Source: Vitellaria paradoxa (lineage: Eukaryota > Streptophyta > Magnoliopsida > Ericales > Sapotaceae). From it: 64,000 nucleotides of DNA. The stretch lies in contig JAINTL010000103.1 in assembly GCA_019916065.1 (NCBI GenBank), positions 1-64,000 of the forward strand, given 5' to 3'. The first letter of the stretch is position 1, and each line of letters opens with the position of its first letter. Under the pieces are notes generated by a model that worked only from the letters and a program-made list of their open reading frames with translations, searched no databases and was not told where the DNA came from. Of the stretch, positions 54,210-64,000 are shown piece after piece. Position numbers and translations under genes: made by a program.

Positions 54210-55889
54210 ATCTGCGCATTTAAATTAAAAACAGCCAGAACTTCGTGCTTTGGTGTCCGATTACAATGATATTAGTCTTTATTTTTTGTATTTTTACGCG
54301 ATCTACGAATCCAAATTAAAAACAGGTATAACTTGGCGCTCATGTGTCTGGTTAGAGCAGTATTTTTGTTCATTTTTTGTATTTTTACGTGATCTATGTA
54401 TCAAAATTAAAAACGGTCAAAACTTGGTGCTCGGGTGTTGGATTACAATGATATTTGTCTTCATTTTTTATATTTTTACGGGATCTACGAATCCAAATTA
54501 AAAACAGCTATAACTTGGCGCTTGAGTGTCTAGTTAGAGTAATATTTTTGTTCTTTTTTTTGCATTTCTATGTGATCTCCACATTTAAATTAAAAATGGC
54601 CAAAACATAGTGCTCGGGTGTCCGATTACAATGAAATTTGTGTTCATCTTTTTTTATTCTTACGCGATCTACGAATCCAAATTAAAAACGGCTATAACTT
54701 GGGGCTCCGGTGTCTGGTTAGAGTAATATTTTTTTTTATTTTTTGTAATTTTCTGTGATCTGCGCTATTAAATTAAAAATAGCCAAAACTTGGTGCTCGG
54801 GTGTCTAATTTCAATGATATTTGTCTTAATTTTTTGTATTTTTACGCGATCTACGAATAAACGGCTATAACTTGGCGCTCGGGTGCCTGGCTAGTGTAAT
54901 ATTTTTGTTCATTTTTTGTATTTTACCGTGATCTGCGAATTTAAATTAAAAACGGCCAGAACTTCGTGCTCAGGTATCCGATTACAATGATATTAGTCTT
55001 TATTTTTGTATTTTTACACAATCTACAAATCTAAATTAAAAATGGCTATAACTTGGCACTCGTGTGTTTGGTTAAAGCAGTATTTTTATTTATTTTTTGT
55101 ATTTTTACGTGATCTGTGTATTGAAATTTAAAACGGTCAAAACTTGACGCTCAGGTGTTGGATTACAATGATATTTGTCTTCATTTTTTGTATTTTTTTG
55201 GGATCTAGGAATTCAAATTAAAAACAGCTATAACTTGGCACTCGAGTGTCTAATTAGAGTAATATTGTTGTTCATTTTTTTGCATTTCTACGTGATCTAC
55301 GCATTTGAATTAAAAATGGCCAAAACTTGGTGATCAGGTGTCCGATTATAATGATATTTGTGTTCATTTTTTTTTATTTTTACGCGATCTACGAATCCAA
55401 ATTAAAAATGGCTATAACTTGGTGCTTCGGTGTCTGGTTAAAGTAATATTTTTTTTCATTTTTTGTATTTTTCTGTGATCTGCGCCATTAAATTAAAAAT
55501 AGCCAAAACTTGGTGCTCGGGTGTCCGGTTTCAATGATATTTGTCTTCATTTTTGTATTTTTACGCGATCTACGAATCAAAATTAAAAATGGCTATAACT
55601 TGGCACTCGGGCGCCTAGCTAGAGTAATATTTTTGTTCATTTTTTTGTATTTTACCGGGATCTGCGCATTTAAATTAAAAACGGTCAGAACTTCGTGCTC
55701 AGGTGTCCGATTACATTGATATTAGTCTTTATTTTTTGTATTTTTATGCAATCTACGAATCGAAATTAAAAACGGCTTAACTTGGCGCTTGGATGTATTT
55801 TTACGTGATCTACGCATTTAAATTAAAAATGACCAAAACTTAGTGCTCAGGTGTCTAATTACAATGATATTTATCTTTATGTTTTGTAT
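54210..55889 (+). repeat. Dimeric satellite array with ~0.73-kb higher-order repeat
   Basis: A/B dimers in the same orientation. The variant ATTAGTCTTTATT recurs at 54271, 54992 and 55721, giving repeats of 721 and 729 bp, or four dimers. ATGTTTTGTAT (55879-55889) is the left target duplication of the next LINE tail. Confidence 0.95.
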
Positions 55890-56524
55890 ACTCATTGGTA
55901 TACTCTTGTTTGGTTCAAATATCGCATCTCTCGATTCTCCTTTATTTTGTGGTTGGCAGTGAGGCTAAGATTATCCACCAAGGATAAACTTTTCTCTCAC
56001 GGAGCTATCTCCAATACGCAATGCTTACTTTGTGATGATGGAGTGGAAACCCACTCCCATTTGTTTTTCTAATGCTTTTACACTTCTCGGTTATGGTCTC
56101 ATTTGTTGAGCCGTTTGGGTCTGCAATGTTGGGCCAATTCTTGGGAAGATGTGATACGATGGAGCCTCACCAAGTTCTCGGGGGATTCTTTGCTCCAAAT
56201 TCTAGGGAAGTTGAGCTTGTCTTCTTTGATTTACATCATTTGGAGGGAAAGAAATACCCGGCTTTTCCAGCATGTTTCTTCTGAGCCCACGGCATTAATT
56301 CATCAAATGGAGAATAGTGTTCGGTTGAGAATTCTGTCTACTAAGATTTTTCCAAAAACAGATTGCAATTGTCATTTAGTTCAAATTTGGTCTCTTCCTC
56401 TTGCAGTTTTGGGTGATTGATTTGTGGAGGTTGTTTTGATGTAATCTTGCGTTGATAGGGGTATGCCCCTTTGTTTTTGTACACCTTTTATTTATTAATA
56501 AAATTATTTACCTTTCAAAAAAAA
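55890..56524 (+). mobile_element. 5'-truncated LINE tail, plus strand
   Basis: The end of ORF2, a 3' UTR with GGGG-TATG-CCCC (56458-56469), the ending TTATTTACCTTTC and a short poly(A). It is flanked by ATGTTTTGTAT (55879-55889 and 56525-56535). It is the same subfamily as the tail at 24504-25066. Confidence 0.88.
55893..56420 (+). pseudogene. LINE ORF2 C-terminal fragment (zf-RVT), one nonsense codon
   Basis: This is the zf-RVT region of a plant L1-type ORF2. It has a FSFILWLAVRLRLSTKDKLF stretch, CLLCDDGVETHSHLFF (CxxC...H) and, after a TAA at 56070-56072, the same frame continuing to a typical end with IWRERNTRLF. The TAA replaces the expected Ser before the last zinc-binding Cys. There is no native start, since the element is truncated at its 5' edge. 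The fragment is about 175 codons, against roughly 137 for the other plus-strand tail. Confidence 0.85.
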
Positions 56525-59500
56525 ATGTTTTGTATTTTTACGCGGTCTACAAATCCAAATAAAAATGGATATAACTTGGCACTTGGGTGTCTGGTTAGAG
56601 TAATATTTTTGTTCATTTTATGTATTTTTACGTGATCCGCGCATGTAAATTAAAAACGGACAAAACATGGCGCTCTGATGTCCGATTACAATGATATTTG
56701 TCTTGATTCTTTGTATTTTTACACGATCTACGAATCAAAATTAAAACAGATATAACTTGGCACTCGAGTGTCTAGTTAGAGTAATATTTTTGTTTTTTTT
56801 TTTGTATTTTTACGTGATTCGCGCATATAATTTAAAAAGGGCCAAAACCTGGCGTTCGGGTGTCTAATTACAATAATATTTGTCTTTATTTTTTGTATTT
56901 TCACGCTACCTACGAATCTAAATTACAAACAGCTATAAGTTGACGCTCGTGTGTCTGGTTAGAGCAGCATTTTTGTTCATTTTTTGTATTTTTACATGAT
57001 TTGTGTATCGAAATTAAAAACGGTCAAAACCTAGTGCTCGGGTGTCAGATTACAATGTTATTTGTCTTCATTTTTTGTATTTTTACGGGATCTAAGAATC
57101 CAAATTAAAAACGGCTATAACTTGGCACTTGGGTGTCTAGTTAGAGTAATGTTTTTGTTCATTTTTTTGCATTTTTATGTGATATGCGCATTTAAATTAA
57201 AAGCGGCCGAAAACTTGGTGCTCGGGTGCTCGATTACAATGATATTTGTGTTCATTTCTTTTTATTTTTACGCGATCTACGAATCTAAATTAAAAATGGC
57301 TATAACTTGACGTTCCGGTGTCTGGTTAGAGTAATATTTTTCTTTATTTTTTGTACTATTCTATGATCTACGCTATTAAATTAAAAACAGCCAAAACTTT
57401 GTGCTCGAGTGTCCGATTTCAATGATATTTATCTTCATTTCTTGTATTTTTACGTGATCTACGAATCAGAATTAAAAACAGCTATAACTTAGCACTTAGG
57501 CACCTGGCTAGTGTAATATTTTTGTTCATTTTTTGTATTTTACCGTGATCTGCGCATTTAAATTAAAAACGGCTAGAACTTCGTGCTCGGGTGTCCGATT
57601 ACAATGATATTAGTCTTTATTTTTTGTATTTTTACGCGATCTATGAATCCAAATTAAAAATGGCTATAACTTGGCGCTCGTGTGTCTTGTTAGAGCAGTA
57701 TTTTTGTTATTTTTTTGTATTTTTACGTAATCTCTATATCGAATTTAAAAACGGTCAAAACTTGGTGCTCAAGTGTCCGATTACAATGATATTTGTCTTC
57801 ATTTTTTGTATTTTTACGCGATCTATGAATCCAAATTAAAAATGGCTATAACTTGGCACTCGGGCGTCTAGTCAGACTAATGTTTTTGTTCATTTTTTTG
57901 TATTTCTACGTGATCTACGCATTTAAATTAAAAACGGCCAAAACTTGGTGCTCAGGTGTCCGATTACAATGATATTTGTGTTTATTTTTTTATTTTCACG
58001 TGATCTACGAATCCAAATTAAAAACAGCTATAACTTGGTGCTTGGGTTCCTGGTTAGAGTAATATTTTCTTTCATTTCCTGTATTTTTCCGTGATCTGCG
58101 CTATTAAATTAAAAACGACCAAAACTTGGTGCTCGGATATTCGATTTCAATGATATTTGTCTTCATTTATGGTATTTTTACGCGATCTACGATTTCAAAT
58201 TAAAATGGCTATAACTTGGCGTTCGAGTGTCTAGTTAGAGTATTATTTTTTTTCATTTTTTGTATTTTTTCGTGATCTACGTATTTAAATTAAAAACGAC
58301 CAAAATTTGGTGCTTCGATGTCGATTACAATGATATTTGTCTTTATTTTTTGTATTTTTACGCGGTCTATGAATCCAAATTAAAAATGGATATAACTTGG
58401 CACTCGGGTGTCTGGTTAGAGTAATATTTTTGTTCATTTTATGTATTTTTACGTGATCCGCGCATGTAAATTAAAAACGGACAAAACATGACGCTCGGGT
58501 GTCCGATTACAATGATATTTGTCTTGATTCTTTGTATTTTTACGCAATCTACGAATCGAAATTAAAAACGGATGTAGCTTGGCACTTGGGTGTTTGGTTA
58601 GAGTAATATTTTTGTTCTTTTTTTGTATTTTTACGTGATCCGCACATGTAATTTAAAAATGGCCAAAACCTGGCGCTCAGGTGTCCGATTACAATAATAT
58701 TTATCTTTATTTTTTGTATTTTCACGCTACCTACTAATCTAAATTACAAACAGCTATAACTTGGCGCTTGTGTGTCTGGTTAGAGTAGCATTTTTGTTCA
58801 TTTTTTGTATTTTTACGTGATCTATGTATCAAAATTAAAAACGGTAAAAACTTGATGCTCGGGTGTCGAATTACAATGTTATTTGTCTTTATTTTTTGTA
58901 TTTTTACGGGATCTATGAATCCAAATTAAAAACGGCTATAACTTGGCACTCGGGTGTCTGGTTAGAGTATTATTTTTGTTCATGTTTTTGCATTTCTACG
59001 TTATATGCGCATTTAAATTAAAAGTGGCCAAAATTTGGTGCTCGGGTGTTCGATTACAATGATATTTGTGTTTATTTTTTTTTATTTTTACGCGATCTAT
59101 GAATCCAAATTAAAAATGGCTATAACTTGGTGCTCCGGTGTCTGGTTAGAGTAATATTTTTTTTCATTTTTTGTATTTTTCCGTGATCTGCGCTATTAAA
59201 TTAAAAATAGCCAAAACTTGGTGCTCGAGTGTCCGATTTCAATGATATTTATCTTCATTTTTTGTATTTTTACACGATCTACGAATCAAAATTAAAAATG
59301 GCTATAACTTGGCACTTGGGCGCCTGGCTAGAGTAATGTTTTTGTTCATTTTTTGTATTTTACCGTGATCTGCGCATTTAAATTAAAAACGGCCAGAACT
59401 TTGTGCTCGAGTGTCCGATTACAATGATATTAGTTTTTATTTTTTGTATTTCTACGCGATCTATGAATCCAAATTAAAAACAGCTATAACTTGGCGCTTG

Positions 59501-62500
59501 TGTGTTTGGTTAGAGCAGTATTTTTGTTCATTTTTTATATTGTTACGTGATCTCTATATCAAATTTAAAAACGGTCAAAACTTGGCGCTCGGGTGCCCGA
59601 TTACAATGATATTTGTCTTCATTTTTTGTATTTTTACGCGATCTATGAATCCAAATTAAAAACGGCGATAACTTGGCACTCGGGCGTCTAGTTAGACTAA
59701 TTTTTTGTTCATTTTTTTGTATTTCTACGTGATCTACGCATATAAATTAAAAACGGCCAAAACTTGGTGCTCGGGTGTCCGATTACAATGCTATTTGTGT
59801 TCATTTTTTTTTATTTTCATGCGATCTACGAATCGAAATTAAAAACAGCTATAACTTGGTGCTCGGGTTCCTGGTTAGAGTAATATTTTCTTCCATTTCT
59901 TGTATTTTTCCGTGATCTGTGCTATTAAATTGAAAACAGCCAAAACATGGTGCTCGTATATCCGATTTCAATGATATTTGTCTCTATTTTTTGTATTTTT
60001 ACGCGATCTACGATTTCAAATTTAAAATGGCTATAACTTGGCGCTCGAGTGTCTAGTTAGAGTATTTTTTTTCATTCTTTTGCATTTTTACGTGATATGC
60101 GCATTTAAATTAAAAGTGGCCAAAACTTGGTGCTCAAGTGTTCGATTACAATGATATTAATGTTCATTTCTTTTTATTTTTACGCGATCTACGAATCCAA
60201 ATTAAAAATGGCTATAACTTGGCGCTCTGGTGTCTGGTTAGAGTAATATTTTTTTTATTTTCTTTATTTTTCCGTGATCTACGCTATTAAATTAAAAATA
60301 GCCAAAACTTGGTGCTCGAGTGTCCGATTTCAATGATATTTATCTTCATTTTTTGTATTTTTATGTGATCTACAATTCAAAATTAAAAACGACTATAACT
60401 TGGTACTTGGGCGCCTGACTAGAGTAATATTTTTGTTCATTTTTTGTATTTTACTGCGATCTACGCATTTAAATTGAAAACTTCCAGAACTTTGTGCTCA
60501 GGTGTCTGATTACAATGTTATTAGTCTTTATTTTTTATATTTTTACGCGATCTACGAATCCAAATTAAAAACGGCTATAACTTGGCACTCGTGTGTCTGG
60601 TTAGAGCAGTATTTTTGTTCATTTTTTGTATTTTTATGTGATCTCTCTATCGAAATTAAAAACGGTCAAAACTTGGCGCTCGGGTGTCCGATTACAACAA
60701 TATTTGTCTTCATTTTTTGTATTTTTACGTGATCTATGAATCTAAATTAAAAACAGCTATAACTTGGCACTCAGGCGTCTAGTTAGACTAATGTTTTTGT
60801 TCATTTTTTTGCATTTCTACGTGATGTGTGCATTTAAATTAAAAATGGCCAAAACGTGGTGCTCGGGTGTCCAATTACAATGATATTTGTGTTCATTTTT
60901 TTTATTTTTACCTGATCTACAAATCCAAATTAAAAAGGCTATAACTTAGTGCTCCAGTGTTTGGTTAAAATAATATTTTTTTTTCATTTCTTGTATTTTC
61001 CATGATCTACGCCATTAAATTAAAAACGGCCAAAACTTGGTGCTGGGGTGTCCAATTACAAAGCTATTTGTCGTCATTTATTGTATTTTTACTTGATCTA
61101 CAAGTCCAAATTAAAAAAGGCTATAAGTTGGCGCTCGGTTGTCTGGTAAGAGTAATATTTTTGTTCATTTTTTGTATTTTAACGTGATCTGCGCATTTAA
61201 ATTAAAAACAGCCAAAATTTGGCGCTCGGGTGTCCGATTACAATTATATTTGTCTTTATTTTTTTGTAATTTTGCGTGATCTACGTATCCAAATTAAAAA
61301 TGGATATAACTTGGCACTCGGGTGTCTGGTTAGAGCAATATTTTTGTTCTTTTTTTGTATTATTACGTGATCTACGCATTTAAACTAAAAGCGGCCAAAA
61401 CTTAGCGCTCAGGTGTTCGATTATAATGATATTTGTTTTCATTTTTTGTATTTTTCCGTGATCTACGAATCTAAATTAAAAACGGCTGTAACTTGGCGCT
61501 CGGGTGTCTGCTTAGAGTAATATTTTTTTTATTTTCTATATTTTTACGTGATCCACGCATGTAAATTAAAAACAGCCAAAACTAGGCACTCGAGTGTCCG
61601 ATTACAATGATATTTATCTTTATTTTTTTATATCTTTACACGATATACGATTTCAAATTAAAAATGGCTATAATTGGGCACTCAGGTGTCTGTTTGGAGT
61701 AGTATTTTTGTTCATTTTTTTGTATTTTTACGTGATCTGCGCATCTAAATTAAAAACGACCAAAACTTAGTGGTCGGGTGTCTGATTACAATGATATTTG
61801 TCTTAATTTTTTGTATTTTTACGCGATCTACAAATACTAATTAAAAATGACTATAACTTGGCGCTCTGGTGTCTAGTTAGAGTAGTATTTTTGTTCAACT
61901 TTTGTGTTTTAACATGATGAGCACATGTCAATTAGGAACGGCCAAAACTTGGTGGTCCAATGTTTGATTACAATGATATTTGTATTCATTTTTTGTACAT
62001 TTACACGATCTACAAATCCAAATTTAAATCAGAAATAACTTAGCACTTAGGTGTCCCGTTAGAGTACAATTTTTGTTCATATTTTGTATTTTTACATGAT
62101 CTGCGCATTTAAATTAAAAACAACCAAAACTTAGCGCTTGGGTGTCCGATTACAATGATATTTGTCTTTATTTTTTATATTTTTACGTGATCTACGAATC
62201 CAAATTAAAACGGCTATAACTTGGCACCCGGGTGTCTGGTTAGAGTAATATTTTTGTTCATTTTTTGTATTTTTACATGATCTATGCATTTAAATTAAAA
62301 ACGGCCAAATCTTGGCGCTCGAGTGTTCAATTACAATTATATTTGTCTTTATTTTTTGTATTTTCGTGCGATCTACGATTCCTAATTAAAAACGGCTATA
62401 ACTTGGCACTCGGGTGTCTGGTTAGAGCAAAATTTTTGTTCATTTTTTTGTATTTTTACATGATCTACGCATTTAAACTAAAAGCGGCCAAAACTTGGCG

Positions 62501-64000
62501 CTCGGGTGTGCAATTACAATGATATTTGTCTTCATTTTTTTATTTTTATGCGATTTACGAATCTAAATTAGAAACGGCTATAAGTTGGCACTCGGGTGTC
62601 TGGTTAGAGTAATATTTTTTTTCATTATTTGTATTTTTACGTGATCTGCGTATTTAATTTAAAAATGCCTAACACCTTGCGCTCGGGTGTCCGATTACAA
62701 TGATATTTGTTTTTATTTTCTATATTTTGACGCGATCTACGAATCTAAATTAAAAACGGCTATAACTTGGCCTTCGGGTGCCTGGTTAGAGTAATATTTT
62801 TTTTTATTTTTTGTATTTTTACGTGATCCACGTATGTAAATTAAAACGGCCAAAACTAGGCACTCGAGTGTCTGATTACAATGATATTTATCTTTATTTT
62901 TTTTATTTTTATGCGATATGCGATTTCAAATTAAAAACGGCTATAACTTGGAGCTCGGGTGTCTGGATAGAGTAGTATTTTTGTTCATTGTTTTGTATTT
63001 TTATGTGATCTACACATCTAAATTAAAAACAGCCTAAACTTAGTGGTCGAGTGTCCAATTACAATGGTATTTGTATTAATTTTTTGCATTTTTATGCGAT
63101 CTACGAAAACTAATTAAAAACGGCTATAACTTGGCACTCTGGTGTCTGGTTAGAGCAATATTTTTCTTCATCTTTTGTATTTTAACGTGATCTGCACATG
63201 TCAATTAAGAACGGCCAAAACTTGGTGGTTGGGTGTCCGATTACAATGATATTTATCTTCATTTTTTTTGTACTTTTACGCAATCTACAAATCCAAATTT
63301 AATTCAGAAATAACGTAGCACTCGGGTGTCTGGTTAGAGTACAATTTTTGTATTTTTACATGGTCCGCAGATTTAAATTAAAAACGGCTAAAACTTGGCG
63401 CTCGGGTGTCCGATTACAATGATATTTGTCTTTATTTTTTGTATTTTTAAGCGATCTACGAATTTAAATTAAAATGGCTATAACTTGGCGCTCGAGTGTC
63501 TGGTTAGAGTAATATTTTTGTTCATATTTTGTATTTTTATGTGATCCGCGCTTGTAAATTAAAGACGGCCAAAACCTGGCGCTCGGCTGTCTGATTTCAA
63601 TCATATTTGTCTCCTTTTTTTGTATTTCTACGCAATCCAGGAATCCAAATTAAAAACGGCTATAACTTGGTGCTCGTGTGTCTAGTTAGAGTAGTTTTTT
63701 TGTTCATTTTTTGAATTCTTATGTGATTTGCGCATCTAAATTAAAAATGGCCAAAATTTGATGGTCGGGTGTCCGATTACATTGATATTTGTCTTCATTT
63801 CTTGTATTTTTACGCAATCTACGAATTCTAATTAAAAACGGCTATAACTTGGTGCTCGGGTGTCTGGTTAGAGCCATATTTTTGCTCATTTTTTATTTTT
63901 ATGTGATCTGTGCATTTAAATTAAAAATGGCCAAAACTTGGCGCTCAAGTGTCCGATTACAACGATATTTGTCCTTATTTTTTGCACTTTTACGCGATCT
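56525..64000 (+). repeat. Dimeric satellite array (right block)
   Basis: About 41 A/B dimers, uninterrupted and in the same orientation. Variants recur at 1,820-1,821 bp (GATTCTTTG at 56705 and 58525; GCTACCTAC/GCTACCTAC-like at 56905 and 58726), or ten dimers. Further right they recur at about 1,265 bp (GAGTACAATTTTT at 62062 and 63327), or seven dimers. The array runs off the window edge. Confidence 0.96.

Overview
This is plant nuclear DNA, most likely eudicot pericentromeric or centromeric heterochromatin. No host gene is visible. The evidence for a plant is: primer-binding sites complementary to tRNA-Asp, the usual primer of plant Athila-type Ty3 retrotransposons; plant L1-clade LINEs carrying the plant zf-RVT domain; and telobox-like AAACCCTA motifs in the LTR promoters. 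The species cannot be named from the sequence.

The substrate is one AT-rich tandem satellite in a single (+) orientation (1-7475, 8233-10010, 23402-24503, 25067-25091, 36138-36610, 39712-39839, 54210-55889, 56525-64000). Its unit is a 182-bp dimer of two diverged 91-bp monomers: A, starting CGGCTATAACTTGG, and B, starting CGGCCAAAACTTGG. Dimers are grouped into longer higher-order repeats of about 2.5-2.7 kb on the left and about 0.73, 1.82 and 1.27 kb on the right.

Everything else is inserted into it. A 757-bp terminal-inverted-repeat element lies at 7476-8232. A nearly full-length L1-type LINE (LINE-1, minus strand, 10011-23401) is split by a Ty3-type LTR element (E1, 15263-22649, target duplication CTGGG). 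A short plus-strand LINE tail (24504-25066) abuts a 5'-truncated minus-strand LINE (LINE-2, from 25092). LINE-2 is itself split by a second, rearranged LTR element (E2, 26077-36104, target duplication TCCAG) and ends at 36105-36137. Next come a 5'-truncated related LTR element (E3, 36611-39711), a full-length 14.4-kb Athila-like element on the minus strand (E4, 39840-54209, target duplication ATCTG), and another short plus-strand LINE tail (55890-56524).

E4 is the only element with a recognisable pol: gag-protease, RT-RNase H and integrase, plus an ORF in the env position. E1 and E2 have only a gag-like gene and long conserved non-coding sequence, so they look non-autonomous. E1, E2 and E4 share the tRNA-Asp primer site. 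All four elements share a U5 block, and a stem-loop followed by a G-rich polypurine tract just before the 3' LTR. The stem-loop plus tract module also recurs internally in E1, E2 and E4. This suggests that E1/E2-type elements are replicated by an E4-like helper (inference). By hand count the paired LTRs are about 99.3-99.7% identical, so these insertions are recent.

The observations most worth checking are the duplicated stem-loop/PPT module (a possible internal plus-strand priming site), the 1.23-kb gag inverted repeat in E2 with an LTR promoter inside its loop, the dyads in every LTR promoter region, the template-switch scar at the LINE-1 5' junction, and repeated LINE insertion at one position of the satellite monomer.
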